Assembly (NCBI GenBank): GCA_900095165.1
Contig: LT606947.1
Coordinates: 124,001 to 188,000, forward strand
Direction: 5' to 3'
Source: Polynucleobacter necessarius
Lineage (GTDB): Bacteria; Pseudomonadota; Gammaproteobacteria; Burkholderiales; Burkholderiaceae
DNA: 64,000 nucleotides
The notes under the pieces: model-generated
The model's input: only the letters and a program-made list of their open reading frames with translations
Told to the model about the DNA's origin: nothing
Databases searched by the model: none
Part shown: in pieces, positions 12,102 through 21,818 of the stretch
How positions within the stretch are numbered: position 1 is the first letter of the stretch
Layout of the letters: each line of letters starts with the position of its first letter
Position numbers and translations under genes: made by a program

Positions 12102-12123
12102 TTGACTATACTTGTGCAGTATA
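12102..12123 (+). promoter_or_regulatory. yefM-yoeB promoter and palindromic operator
   Basis: A TTGACT -35-like box (12102-12107) runs into a perfect inverted repeat, TATACT at 12107-12112 and AGTATA at 12118-12123, around TGTGC. The core TGTGCA resembles the TGTACA operator core described for YefM-YoeB. The position, 22 bases before the antitoxin ATG, fits autoregulation. Confidence 0.55.
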
Positions 12124-12144
12124 TTGAACAAGTAAGGCTAGAGC

Positions 12145-12402
12145 ATGAGAGTAATTAATTTTTCCGATGCAAGAAACCAATTTAAACAAGTAATCGATCA
12201 AGTGGTGAGTGATTGTGATGTAGCAATCATCTCTCGCAGGGATGCTGATGATGCCGTAGTGATGTCTCTAAATACCTATAACAGTATGATGGAAACACTC
12301 CATTTATTAAAATCTCCAGCCAACGTAAAACATTTGGAGAAATCATTGGCGCAATATCGCAAAGGGCAAACTAAAGAAAAGACTCTTGTAGATGCTGAGT
12401 AG
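12145..12402 (+). CDS. yefM: YefM/Phd-family antitoxin
   Basis: An 85-residue antitoxin starting MRVINFSDARNQFKQVIDQV, with the Phd/YefM DNA-binding N-terminal fold (residues 1-55) and a charged C-terminal tail that would wrap the toxin. It neutralises the YoeB toxin encoded 11 bases back inside its own 3' end, and it should repress the operon by binding the palindrome upstream. The overlap order antitoxin-then-toxin is typical of functional pairs. The reading frame is intact. Confidence 0.9.
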   Translation: MRVINFSDARNQFKQVIDQVVSDCDVAIISRRDADDAVVMSLNTYNSMMETLHLLKSPANVKHLEKSLAQYRKGQTKEKTLVDAE

Positions 12403-12655
12403 GCTTGTCTGGAAAAATGCTGCATGGTCTGATTACTTTTGCTGGCAAGGGCAAGATAAAAAAACTTTAAAACGCATTAACGCACTTATAAAAGATACTA
12501 TGCGAAATCCTGAGGATGGTATAGGAAAGCCTGAGGAATTAAGGGAAAGTTTCTCTGGATTTTGGTCGAGGCGAATTGATGATGTTCATCGTCTAGTCTA
12601 TGCCATCGAAAAAGATCAGCTTGCGATCATTGCGTGCCGATACCACTATCAATGA
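12392..12655 (+). CDS. yoeB: YoeB-family mRNA interferase toxin
   Basis: An 87-residue ribosome-dependent endoribonuclease of the RelE superfamily. It aligns throughout with E. coli YoeB: DKKTLKRINALIKD, GIGKPEEL, SGFWSRRI, HRLVYAI and the C-terminal CRYHY. The expected catalytic residues are present (Glu48, Arg67, His85, equivalent to E46, R65 and H83). It overlaps the antitoxin gene by 11 bases, ensuring coupled translation. It ends in TGA with a TAG two codons later. The intact pair stands out among the many broken genes nearby. Confidence 0.93.
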   Translation: MLSRLVWKNAAWSDYFCWQGQDKKTLKRINALIKDTMRNPEDGIGKPEELRESFSGFWSRRIDDVHRLVYAIEKDQLAIIACRYHYQ

Positions 12656-12669
12656 CGGTAGATTTAGGG

Positions 12670-14204
12670 TTACCTTAATGGCTTATCTAGCTGAAAGACT
12701 ACTGGCGCATCTTCATCCACTTTGCTTGAAGGTGTCTCCGATTTAGTCTCATCGCCCCCAGTGAAATTAAAGTCCTGACTCTGAACTACTGCTGCAGGCT
12801 TATCCAAGAGGGCGGTGACTAACGCTGGGAATGCAGCCACAACAACAATCATAATGAGTTGTAGCGCAACCCAAGGGAATGCACCCCAATAAATATCGCT
12901 GCTTTTGACTTCTTTTGGTGCAACGCCACGCAGATAGAACAGCGCAAATCCAAATGGAGGATGCATAAATGAGGTTTGCATGTTCACGCAGAGCATTACA
13001 CCGAACCATACTAGTGCAGCGCTGGCTGCAGCTTGAGGGTTGCCGTTCATGGAGGCAAGCAGCACTGGTGAAAGTAGCTTCACTGCGACTGGTGCCAACA
13101 TCGGTACAACGATGAAAGCAATTTCAAAAAAGTCCAAGAAGAACGCTAAGAAGAAAACAAATAAGTTCACAAGCACTAAGAATTCAACCCAACCGCCTGG
13201 TAGATTGGAAAATAAAATTTCTACCCAGTGACCACCATCAACCCCTTGAAAGACAACCGAGAAGCAAGTTGAGCCAATTAAGATGAAGGCCACCATCGCA
13301 GTAATGCGCATAGTGTTTTGATAAGCCTCTTGTATTAATCCTTTAAGTTTAGGAATGCTTGCCCTGCGTATCCAGGCTAAGAGCAATGCACCCATTGCAC
13401 CCATGGCGCCAGATTCGGTTGGGGTCGCAATACCAGTCATGATGGTTCCCAGTACCAAGAAAATCAGCACTGCCGAAGGAATGATTCCCAGTAGACATTT
13501 TTTCCAGAGCGCCCAGCCTGTGAGGGTGAGTTCGTTCTCAGGGGCTGCCGGCAGGTAGTTGGGTCTAAAGCGAGAAAGAAAGAATGTGTAGAGGGCAAAA
13601 AGACTAATTTGAAGGAGGGATGGACCCCAGGCGCCCAAATACATACTGCCGACATCGGCACTCCCGCTTTGGGTTTTTAGTTGGTCTGCCAGCACAATCA
13701 GAACCAAAGAGGGCGGCACTAGCTGGGTAATGGTTCCAGAAGCTGCTAAAACGCCTGTAGCGTAGCGCATGTTGTAGCCGTATCGCCATTCATCACTGGC
13801 AGGGAGATCATCGCCATAGCGATCACCTGAGCGGCTACTGTACCGGTAATTGCTCCTAGGATAAATCCCACAATAATTACCGAGTATCCAAGACCACCCC
13901 GAATGCGCCCAAAAAGTTGACCCATCGAGTCCAGCATTTCTTCGGCAAGGCCGCAGCGCTCCAGAATAGCGCCCATAAAAGTGAAGAAGGGGATTGCTAG
14001 CAGTAAGTCGTTAGCGAGGATGCTGCCAAAGATGCGTTGAGGGATAGCTTGCAAAAACGGCATGCCAAAGAAATTCTCGGCAATTGCAATGCCAGCAAAA
14101 AACAATCCTGCAGCCATCAAAGAGAAAGCCACCGGAAAGCCGATCAACATAAACACAATGAGTCCGCCAAACATGAGCGGTGGCATCCATTCAAGCGGAA
14201 TCAT
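12670..14204 (-). pseudogene. dctM: TRAP transporter large permease (DctM type), frameshifted
   Basis: The 12-helix DctM-family subunit carries solutes, often C4-dicarboxylates or keto acids, across the inner membrane with DctQ and a binding protein. The N-terminal 140 residues (FGGLIVFMLIGFPVAFSLMA onward) and the C-terminal 366 residues (RYATGVLAASGTITQLVPPS onward) are in different frames. The break is at 13783-13791, where two extra bases appear to sit between SLPVM and RYGYNMRY. The C-terminal tail (about 50 residues) is hydrophilic. It starts by ATGA overlap with the dctQ stop. No DctP gene is in the window. Confidence 0.85.
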
Positions 14205-14752
14205 TGCATGGGCTTTTCATAGTGGAGATTAGCTGCGGGCAATATTTCTTTGCCTCTGATGGCGCCAATGCGTTTAATGATTTCGGATAAGCCTTGCAGG
14301 CTCAACATAAAGAAACCAAAAGGCAGAACAAACTTAATGGGGTAGCGTGACAATCCGCCTGTATTGAGTGAATGCTCTGAGACTAACCATGAGGGGTAAA
14401 ACAAAGTCGTCCAAGATAGCCAGGCGAATAATATGCAGGCTGGCATTAAAAAGACAATCAGACCAAAAAGATCAACGTAAAGGCGGCCGCGATCAGAGAA
14501 TTGTGAGTAAATTAAATCTACTCGAACATGCTCATTACGCTTCAGTGTGTATGAGGCGCCTAGCATGACGGCAGCAGCAAACAGATACCACTGCAATTCC
14601 AGTGGCCAGTTATTGCTTATGTCTAAGCTATAGCGGAGTACAGCATTGGCAGCAGACACTACACAAGAAAGCAAGATCATGATGCTAGCAATTTTGCCCA
14701 AGAATTGATTTAAGCGGTCAATTCCTGTTGAGAGCGTTCCCCAAAAGCCCAT
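14201..14752 (-). CDS. dctQ: TRAP transporter small permease (DctQ type)
   Basis: A 183-residue membrane protein with four predicted helices (about 15-37, 52-70, 90-115, 140-160). The DctQ landmark ELQWYLFAAAVMLGASYTLKRNEHVRVDL is present (given in part here as YTLKRNEHVRVD). It works with the large subunit encoded immediately downstream. It begins five bases after the argH stop on the same strand, so the transporter may be read from argH. With the partner frameshifted, the system is probably inactive. Confidence 0.88.
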   Translation of the reverse strand: MGFWGTLSTGIDRLNQFLGKIASIMILLSCVVSAANAVLRYSLDISNNWPLELQWYLFAAAVMLGASYTLKRNEHVRVDLIYSQFSDRGRLYVDLFGLIVFLMPACILFAWLSWTTLFYPSWLVSEHSLNTGGLSRYPIKFVLPFGFFMLSLQGLSEIIKRIGAIRGKEILPAANLHYEKPMQ

Positions 14753-14757
14753 GCAGT

Positions 14758-16176
14758 TTAGAGGTCTGCACGACCCCGTTTGATTGCAGCAAGCACTTGT
14801 GCTGGAGCGGTGCCACCGGCATGTTGACGAGAGTTAACTGAGCCATCAACAGTCAAGAGAGCAAAGACATCATCACCCATCATCTCAGGGCGATTATCTA
14901 AACCACAAGCAAAGCGCAATTCAGGCAGAGTTAAGTCGGTGAGCATGCAGTTACGGCCTACACAGGCTTTCACGGCGTGGGCTACCGCTTCGTGAGCATC
15001 GCGGAAGGCTAAACCTTTTTTAACTAAGTAATCCGCTAAGTCGGTTGCAGTTGCAAAACCCTCTTCAGCCGCAGCCTTCATCACATCGGCTTTAACCTGA
15101 ATATGCGGAACCATATCGGCGAAGATGTGCAATGTATCTTGTACGGTATCGACCGCATCAAACAAAGGCTCTTTGTCTTCTTGGTTATCTTTGTTGTATG
15201 CCAACGGCTGACTCTTCATCAAAGTTAATAAAGAGATTAAATCACCATAGACGCGCCCAGTTTTGCCGCGAGCCAATTCAGGAACGTCTGGATTCTTTTT
15301 CTGCGGCATGATCGAGCTACCAGTGCAGAAGCGATCTGGTAAATCAATAAAGCCAAAGCGTGGACTTAACCAAAGCACCAACTCTTCAGATAGGCGCGAT
15401 ACATGCATCATTAAGATGGATGCAAAAGCGCAGAACTCAATCGCAAAGTCACGATCAGATACAGCATCAAGCGAGTTATTGCAGATGCCATCAAAACCTA
15501 GCGTCTTGGCAACTTGCTCGCGATCGATCGGATAGGTTGTTCCGGCTAAAGCGGCTGCACCGAGAGGCAAGCGATTAAAGCGGGCACGTAAATCAGTCAA
15601 GCGGCTTGCATCGCGACTAAACATTTCGTAATAGGCCATCAAGTGATGGCCAAAAGTAATAGGTTGTGCTACCTGCAGGTGAGTATGTCCGGGCATGATC
15701 GTCGCAGAGTGAGTCTCAGCGAGATCAAGCAAGGCAGTCCGTAAAGTTTTGAGAGTGGCGGCGATTTGATCAACGCTGCCACGCAACCACAGACGTAAGT
15801 CCGTAGCTACTTGGTCATTACGTGAGCGACCAGTGTGAAGACGTTTACCGGCATCACCAACTAATTCTATCAGGCGAGCTTCAATGTTCAGGTGCACATC
15901 TTCTAGTGCCAGTTGCCAGTTAAACTCACCAGCCTCGATTTCGCCTTTAATCTGAGCCATACCCTTTTGAATATCCGCTAAATCTTGAGCGCTAATAATT
16001 TTTTGGGGGGCTAGCATTTCAGCGTGAGCCAAAGATCCAGCGATATCGACTAAGGCAAAGCGTTGATCAAAGCCAATGGAGGCTGTATAACGCTGAACTA
16101 ATTCGTCAACGGGTTCGTTAAAACGGGCCGACCAAGCTTGGGCTTTGTTGGTAAGGGAATTTTTTGATGAGCTCAT
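14758..16176 (-). CDS. argH: argininosuccinate lyase
   Basis: A 472-residue enzyme of the fumarase/aspartase superfamily that cleaves argininosuccinate to arginine and fumarate in the last step of arginine synthesis. The superfamily signature [12 protein letters not shown] is intact, as are [16 protein letters not shown] and the region around the catalytic His ([12 protein letters not shown]). The start is taken at ATG 16176 ([15 protein letters not shown]), which matches the usual N-terminus; a 30-residue upstream extension is open but unlike the family. It is divergent from hemC, with 43 bases between the two starts. Confidence 0.95.
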   Translation of the reverse strand: MSSSKNSLTNKAQAWSARFNEPVDELVQRYTASIGFDQRFALVDIAGSLAHAEMLAPQKIISAQDLADIQKGMAQIKGEIEAGEFNWQLALEDVHLNIEARLIELVGDAGKRLHTGRSRNDQVATDLRLWLRGSVDQIAATLKTLRTALLDLAETHSATIMPGHTHLQVAQPITFGHHLMAYYEMFSRDASRLTDLRARFNRLPLGAAALAGTTYPIDREQVAKTLGFDGICNNSLDAVSDRDFAIEFCAFASILMMHVSRLSEELVLWLSPRFGFIDLPDRFCTGSSIMPQKKNPDVPELARGKTGRVYGDLISLLTLMKSQPLAYNKDNQEDKEPLFDAVDTVQDTLHIFADMVPHIQVKADVMKAAAEEGFATATDLADYLVKKGLAFRDAHEAVAHAVKACVGRNCMLTDLTLPELRFACGLDNRPEMMGDDVFALLTVDGSVNSRQHAGGTAPAQVLAAIKRGRADL

Positions 16177-16188
16177 AAACGCAGTATA
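16174..16188 (-). promoter_or_regulatory. -10 box placed for a leaderless argH mRNA
   Basis: On the minus strand TATACT (16183-16188) ends six bases before the argH ATG, with GCGTTT between and no Shine-Dalgarno, so transcription should start at the ATG itself. Confidence 0.5.
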
Positions 16189-16219
16189 TTGGTGTAGGTC
16201 TTTGATTATTTTAAATGTT

Positions 16220-17200
16220 ATGTCCCAAACCCCTATTTCTAGCTCTTCATCCCCTGTATCTGCCACCCCTCAGCGCCTGGTAATTGCCTCCCGCGAAAGT
16301 CGCCTTGCCATGTGGCAGGCGGAACATGTCCGGGATTGCCTTAAAAAGCTCTACCCAGCGTGCGACGTGCAGATCCTGGGAATGACTACCCGGGGCGATC
16401 AAATACTGGATAGGGCCCTCTCTAAGGTAGGTGGTAAGGGTTTATTTGTGAAAGAGCTCGAAACTGCCTTGGAGGACGGTCGAGCTGATTTGGCTGTGCA
16501 CTCCCTAAAGGATGTACCCATGGTCATGCCTGAGGGTTTTGTTTTATCCTGTGTAATGGCGCGGGAAGATGCCCATGATGCATTTGTTTCTAACGATTAC
16601 GCCAGCCTGGAGGATTTGCCAAAAGGCGCGGTAGTGGGCACGTCCAGTTTGCGCCGTGAGTCGGTTCTGAGAGCCAAGTTCCCACATTTGGTAATTCAGC
16701 CTTTGCGTGGCAATTTAGATACCCGCATGGGTAAGTTCGATCGCGGTGAATATCAAGCCATCATTTTGGCTGCTGCTGGTCTAAAGCGACTTGGCCTAGA
16801 AAGCCGTATTCGTGCGTTGTTGCCAATTGATCCCTACACACCAGCTGCTGGACAGGGCGCCCTCGGCATCGAAACCCTTAGCAAACATCCCAATATCAAA
16901 GAGTGGTTAGCCCCTCTCAATGATCTGCCAACTCTTTATGCGGTCACGGCTGAGCGTATGGTGTCACGCCAATTAGGAGGTTCTTGTGAAATGCCTTTAG
17001 CGGCTTATGCCGCTTGGGGTCAAAATCATATGAATATTCGCTCTTTTGTTGCTAGTGTTGATGGCACCGCAAGTTGCTTGGCTAGTGCTCAAGGCGCTGT
17101 AAAGAGTTTGGAGGATGCAGAGGCTTTGGGTCTCTCAGTTGCGCGTGATCTTATTTCGCAAGGTGCTGAGCGTTTGTTGTCTAACGGTTTGCCAAAGTAA
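16220..17200 (+). CDS. hemC: hydroxymethylbilane synthase (porphobilinogen deaminase)
   Basis: A 326-residue enzyme that polymerises four porphobilinogens in tetrapyrrole synthesis. It has [16 protein letters not shown] at the N-terminus, HSLKDVP and [16 protein letters not shown] in the active site, and the cofactor-attachment cysteine in [16 protein letters not shown] 16220 fits the expected short N-terminus; upstream in-frame starts read into argH on the other strand. hemD follows after 22 bases, forming the standard hemCD operon. Confidence 0.95.
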   Translation: MSQTPISSSSSPVSATPQRLVIASRESRLAMWQAEHVRDCLKKLYPACDVQILGMTTRGDQILDRALSKVGGKGLFVKELETALEDGRADLAVHSLKDVPMVMPEGFVLSCVMAREDAHDAFVSNDYASLEDLPKGAVVGTSSLRRESVLRAKFPHLVIQPLRGNLDTRMGKFDRGEYQAIILAAAGLKRLGLESRIRALLPIDPYTPAAGQGALGIETLSKHPNIKEWLAPLNDLPTLYAVTAERMVSRQLGGSCEMPLAAYAAWGQNHMNIRSFVASVDGTASCLASAQGAVKSLEDAEALGLSVARDLISQGAERLLSNGLPK

Positions 17201-17222
17201 GTGGTAACAAGGTAATTCGCTG

Positions 17223-18032
17223 ATGAGTAATAAGACCATTGTCATCACTCGTCCAAGCGGACAGGCGCGTCAATTGTCGGAATCCTTGCAGGCAAGCCTA
17301 GTAGATAGTGGCTTTACGAAAGAAACCTTCCCCCAGATTATTTCTTTACCTCTTCTGATGATTGCCCCCAAGGGTGATGATGCTCTGTTGAGGCAGATCA
17401 CTGCAGCACTCAAGACTGCAGACCTGGCAATTTTCGTTAGTCCAAATGCAATTGAATGCACGATGCGTTTACTTGAGCAATCTTGGCAGAATTTTTCTGA
17501 TAGGCCATTGCCTATTGGAGTTATGGGAGGCAGCAGCATGGCGGCCCTCAAAAATCATGGCATAGACGTTGAGAGTAATCCCACGACAGTCATTCTTCCT
17601 CAGAGCAATGCGCAATGGGATTCAGAGGGCTTATGGGCTCAATTGCAGAAGCTGAACTGGGACTGGGCCACCAAGAAAGCAATCATTTTTAAGGGTGAAG
17701 GTGGGCGCGATTGGCTGGCTGATACTTTGAGGCATGCTGGTGCGCAGGTTGAAGCATTCTCAGTGTATGCACGCGTGCCTTTAGACCTCAATAGTCCTGT
17801 CTGGAATGATATTCATGAGATGGATTTTGCTAAATCACTTTGGTTGCTCACTTCATCTGAGGCGGTGCGCTATTTAGGGCAAGCAAAATTACCACTCGAT
17901 CTCGCAACAGCGATTTGTCCGCACCATAATATTGCTGATGCTGCTGAGCAAATTGGTTTTGGTGAAGTGTTTACTTGCGAGCCTGGCGATGAGGCTTTGA
18001 TTGCCGCGACACAAGCTTGGCTCGCTATTTAA
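17223..18032 (+). CDS. hemD: uroporphyrinogen-III synthase
   Basis: A 269-residue HemD that cyclises hydroxymethylbilane to uroporphyrinogen III. The family is poorly conserved, but the N-terminal VITRPSGQARQL, the AIFVSPNAIECTM motif near residue 80, and LLTSSEAVRYLGQA near 215 are characteristic. The frame is intact. Its TAA overlaps the stop of the convergent ubiC by two bases, leaving no room for a separate terminator. Confidence 0.9.
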   Translation: MSNKTIVITRPSGQARQLSESLQASLVDSGFTKETFPQIISLPLLMIAPKGDDALLRQITAALKTADLAIFVSPNAIECTMRLLEQSWQNFSDRPLPIGVMGGSSMAALKNHGIDVESNPTTVILPQSNAQWDSEGLWAQLQKLNWDWATKKAIIFKGEGGRDWLADTLRHAGAQVEAFSVYARVPLDLNSPVWNDIHEMDFAKSLWLLTSSEAVRYLGQAKLPLDLATAICPHHNIADAAEQIGFGEVFTCEPGDEALIAATQAWLAI

Positions 18033-18603
18033 TTGTTAGGATAGTTGAGTAGTGCCGGCAGAAATACTTCGCTCACCAAGAGTGGGCGTTCTTTAAGTTG
18101 ATATAGCGTCCGTCTTGCCCAGCTAACTGTTGGCAACTCTGGATATTGCTGGAAGCATTTTTTCCACAGAGCGCTTTGTTTATCTAGGCGCGCAATTTCT
18201 CGAAGAGGCTTTTGTTTGGAGTGCATGCGTATTTTGGCAAACAGCACTGCGCCTAAAGGCTTTTTGCCTAGGCGCAAAACTTCATGGTTACTGTGCCGCT
18301 CGAGCTAGTGCCGGGGATGATGCTGTGCGCCATCACCAGTGGAATGCCATTGGCACACAGTAAGACTTCTCGAATGCGACAGCGTTTAATCTTGAAATGA
18401 AAATAGCGATTCTCGTCGCTATCTAGGTTTTGACGGCAATCTCGCAAAACTAGAACTTCTAGCTTTTGTCCAATTGCACGTTCAATTTTTTGGGTTAAAG
18501 AACCGGTATCGCTGAGCCAAGGCTGCCACTTGCGCGGCGCTTGATGCAATCCACCGGAATCGACTCGATTCCATGCAGAACGGAGACGACGACGGTGAAT
18601 CAT
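18029..18603 (-). pseudogene. ubiC: chorismate lyase, frameshifted
   Basis: UbiC releases 4-hydroxybenzoate from chorismate, the first committed step to ubiquinone. The first 100 residues (REVLLCANGIPLVMAHSIIP) and the last 80 (LGKKPLGAVLF, SWARRTLYQLKERPLLVSEVFLP) are well conserved but in different frames. One more base in the short run at 18276-18279 (AAAA on the plus strand) would rejoin VTMKF to LRLGKK. Either it is a fresh lesion or a one-base error. It starts two bases after the helicase stop, so the two share a transcript. Confidence 0.85.
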
Positions 18604-18605
18604 TT

Positions 18606-20114
18606 TTAGCTACCGCTAAAGTTTCTACGTTGACCGCCAGATTTTGGTTTAGTAAATCGTGGACCAGCGGACGGACGTGAGTCACCAGAGCGATTGCCAC
18701 CAGTAGGACGTGAGTCACCAGAGCGTGCCGGGCGTGAATCGGCAAAACGATTGCCGCCAGCAGGACGTGAATCGCCAGAGCGAGATTCGAAATGATTGCC
18801 TGAGCGATTGCCACCGCCTCCGCCACCAGAACGAAACTCTGAACGAGCGCCTGAACCATAACGACCACCACCGCCACCGGAGCGATTGCCACCACCAGAG
18901 CGACCACCTCCACCACCAAAGCTAAGCTTGGCTTGTGGCTCTAAGCCAGCGATCACTGAAGCAACGATGTCTTGCTGTGTAAAGCGTTCGATGTTGCGAA
19001 TCTTGGCGCGATCACGATGTTCAACCAAAGTGATAGCAACACCATTGCGACCCGCACGACCAGTACGACCGATGCGATGTGTATAGTCTTCTGGTTTCAT
19101 TGGCAAGCCAAAGTTAATCACGTGACTAATACGTGGCACATCAATACCGCGAGCTGCTACGTCAGTCGCAACCAAAATCTTGGTATGACCTTTACGCAAA
19201 GACTCAAGACGGCGCATACGAACGGCTTGAGGCATTGCACCATGTAAGGCGCTAGCTTCGTAACCATTAACACGTAAGGTGTCAGCAATTTTTTCACTTT
19301 CAACCTGGGTGCTTGCAAACACCACTGCTTGATCCAAGGAAGCGTCAGCCAAAATGTGCTCAAGCAATTTATGCTTGTGTGACATGCTGTCAGCCCAGTG
19401 GAGTTTTTGCTCAATGTTTGCATGCTTTTCGCCGGCATGAGCAAGCTCAATACGTTTAGCGTTAGTAGTCAATTCATTAGCCAAAGACATAATCTTCGGT
19501 GCAAAAGTTGCAGAGAACATTAATGTTTGAGTGCGAGCAGCGCAACGCTTATCAATCGCCTCGAGATCATCAGCAAATCCCATGTCGAGCATGCGATCAG
19601 CTTCGTCGATAACGAGTTGTTTGACATCATCCAAGCGAATTGCTTTGCTATCGGTCAGGTCGAGTAAACGACCAGGAGTTGCTACAACTAACAATGCACC
19701 TTTCAGTGCTTGGATTTGCTTGCCATAAGGCATGCCACCCATGACGGTTGCAATACGGATGCCTTTCATGCCGCGAACTAAGTTCACTGCATCTGCGGCA
19801 ACCTGCTGAGCTAATTCACGAGTAGGGCAGAGCACTAACACTTTAGGTTGTGCGCGGCTTGGTACAGGCGAGCCATTTGGGTTGTCTTCGATGAGTTGAT
19901 TAATCAAAGGCAATAAGAAGGCCGCAGTTTTACCGCTACCGGTTTGGCTGCTGACCAATAAGTCACCGCCAGCGAGTGCCGCAGGTATAACTTGGGCTTG
20001 CGCTGAAGTCGCTTGGGTATAACCCAGCTCAGCAACGTTTTTAAGGAGTGATGCCGCGAGGGCGAAATTTTGGAAATCATTTCCAGAAGGATTGGTTTCT
20101 TTAGAAAAAGTCAT
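18606..20114 (-). CDS. rhlE: DEAD-box RNA helicase, RhlE type
   Basis: A 502-residue ATP-dependent RNA helicase. Motifs in order: Q motif region, SSQTGSGKTAAF (Walker A), PTRELA, VIDEADRMLDMGF, SATFAP, VATDVAARGIDVPR and HRIGRTGRAG. After about residue 385 comes a low-complexity tail rich in RSGGGGG and SGDSRP units, a nonspecific RNA-binding extension. The start is set at ATG 20114 (MTFSKETN); an upstream ATG-like start would sit inside the leader hairpin. The likely Shine-Dalgarno AGGGA is paired in a hairpin (see leader), suggesting temperature- or self-controlled translation. ubiC follows directly. Confidence 0.93.
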   Translation of the reverse strand: MTFSKETNPSGNDFQNFALAASLLKNVAELGYTQATSAQAQVIPAALAGGDLLVSSQTGSGKTAAFLLPLINQLIEDNPNGSPVPSRAQPKVLVLCPTRELAQQVAADAVNLVRGMKGIRIATVMGGMPYGKQIQALKGALLVVATPGRLLDLTDSKAIRLDDVKQLVIDEADRMLDMGFADDLEAIDKRCAARTQTLMFSATFAPKIMSLANELTTNAKRIELAHAGEKHANIEQKLHWADSMSHKHKLLEHILADASLDQAVVFASTQVESEKIADTLRVNGYEASALHGAMPQAVRMRRLESLRKGHTKILVATDVAARGIDVPRISHVINFGLPMKPEDYTHRIGRTGRAGRNGVAITLVEHRDRAKIRNIERFTQQDIVASVIAGLEPQAKLSFGGGGGRSGGGNRSGGGGGRYGSGARSEFRSGGGGGGNRSGNHFESRSGDSRPAGGNRFADSRPARSGDSRPTGGNRSGDSRPSAGPRFTKPKSGGQRRNFSGS

Positions 20115-20122
20115 GCTATTAC

Positions 20123-20198
20123 ACATCCCTTTTAAGGGATGTCTCCGTGTATACACTCTTTGTTTTTTGAGTGTGATGGTCAAAGGCATCGACCATCA
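20123..20198 (-). promoter_or_regulatory. structured 5' leader of the DEAD-box helicase mRNA
   Basis: Three consecutive inverted repeats lie directly upstream of the helicase start. They are TGATGGTC/GACCATCA at 20174-20198 (8 bp, 9-base loop), ACACTC/GAGTGT at 20153-20174 (6 bp), and ACATCCCT/AGGGATGT at 20123-20142 (8 bp, 4-base loop). In the mRNA the 3' arm of the last hairpin contains the AGGGA ribosome site, 11 bases before the AUG. Its opening would be needed for translation, by warming, a protein, or the helicase itself. Confidence 0.6.
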
Positions 20199-20365
20199 GA
20201 CAAGCGGCAGCGCGTTTTTTTAAACTTCGGTGTTTATGACTTCTAAACGGTACGCTGAAATATAGCTGGGAGGCGATGAATCAAATTGCTTTAAAAGGCC
20301 TCTCATTATGGCATTTTAAGAAGCTAATTACAAGGGTTTTCCCGAATTAATTATAAGGAATCGGA

Positions 20366-21769
20366 TTAACGCATCCAGCGCAATAAACGCTCAACACCTT
20401 TGTTGTAGGGTGGTCTCGCTAATTTAGTGCCGCGCAAGAAGTTTAGGCCAAAGAAACCGCGAACTTCTAAAGCCGATTTGCGATGACTAAAAGCCTCAAA
20501 ACCAGCTTTGCCATGGTAGGTGCCCATACCGCTTGCGCCGATGCCACCAAATGGTAAATCTTCGATAGCTGCGTGCAATAGGGTGTCGTTGATTGTTACT
20601 CCCCCAGAGTAAGTCTCATTCAGAATGCGCTGCATCACCTTTTTATCTCTGCCAAATCAGTACAGAGCTAATGGCTTTGGACGTTCATTGATATAGCGAA
20701 TTGTCGATTCGGTATCGTTGATTGCCACGATTGGTAGGATCGGCCCGAATATCTCCTCTTGCATAATGAGTGCATCATCAGAAACATTTAAGAGTGCAAC
20801 TGGCGTGAATGGCAACTCAGTGTTATCGGCAGAATGGATGAGTGGAATTGCTTGTGCCCCGCGATCTACCGCATCTTGAACTAGTTGATGCCAGCGCGCC
20901 AACTGATGTTCATCGATCGCTCCTGTCAGTTCCTCTGGATTTGTAAATTGTTTTTGAGCCGCATTTTGTAATTCTTGAATGAATGGCTCGCAATCACTTG
21001 CATGAACCACCGCGTAATCAGGCGCAATACAAGTTTGACCACCATTAACAAGCTTGCCATAAATAATGCTGGCAGCAGCATCTTTGAGTTTGGCTGAAGA
21101 GTTGATAATCGCTGGCGATTTGCTGCCTAACTCAAGAGTAATTGGTGTTAGGTGATCTGCAGCTGCGCGCATCACCTTCTTACCAATCTCTCCTGATCCC
21201 GTAAAAAAGAGATGATCAAAGGGGAGGGCAGCAAAAGATTCAGCAATATTCGCGCCGCCAACACTTACGCAAAATTCACTAGGGTGGAAATATTCCTGGA
21301 TCAATGTTGCCAAAAATCCAGAGGTACGTGAGCTTCTTTCTGAGGGCTTGAGCCAAACGCGATTACCTGCGGCAAATACTGCAATAGCTGGAACCAATGC
21401 CAGCTGTACGGGGTAATTCCAAGGACTCATGATGCCAACGACACCCATGGATTGCATTTGAGTCCAGGTGTGAGATGAACCCAGGAATCCTGGTGTTGCT
21501 ACTAGCTGAGGCTTCATCCACTCTGTGAGGTTTTTGCGAACATGTTTACATGCCTGATAAATCATCTGAAATTCTAGAAGGCGACTTTCAATTGAGTGGC
21601 GAGTACCAAAGTCTGCAGCCAAAACTTTGCAGATTTTTTCTTCATTGGCCGAAATCATTTGCTCAATGCGCCTAATTCGCTCAAGGCGAACCTCTAGTGA
21701 GGGATTAGGTTCTGCAGCATAAGCTGCCTTGATTTCATCTAGTTGGAGTGTGAAACGATTTATCGGCAT
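20366..21769 (-). pseudogene. aldehyde dehydrogenase (coniferyl-aldehyde type), in-frame TGA
   Basis: A 467-codon NAD(P)-dependent aldehyde dehydrogenase. The Rossmann and catalytic signatures are present: MSPWNYPVQLALVP, FTGSGEIGKKVM, LELGSKSPAI (catalytic Glu) and GGQTCIAPDY (catalytic Cys). The only lesion is a TGA at 20657-20659 in an otherwise continuous frame, where the family has Trp (ALYWFGRD). Downstream the protein continues with GGVTINDTLLH and LPFGGIGASGMG. No rearrangement is visible. It may be a nonsense mutation by TGG to TGA, or may be read through. The class acts on aromatic or medium-chain aldehydes. Confidence 0.85.
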
Positions 21770-21818
21770 GGGGTTTATGTGGCAAGCAAACGATTGAATA
21801 AGGCATTAGGATAAAGGC

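Noticed and set aside
18606..18930. CRISPR-like or intergenic repeat array at the end of the helicase gene
   Set aside because: The short repeats are in frame and encode a Gly/Arg/Ser-rich tail of the helicase. There are no unique spacers of constant length.
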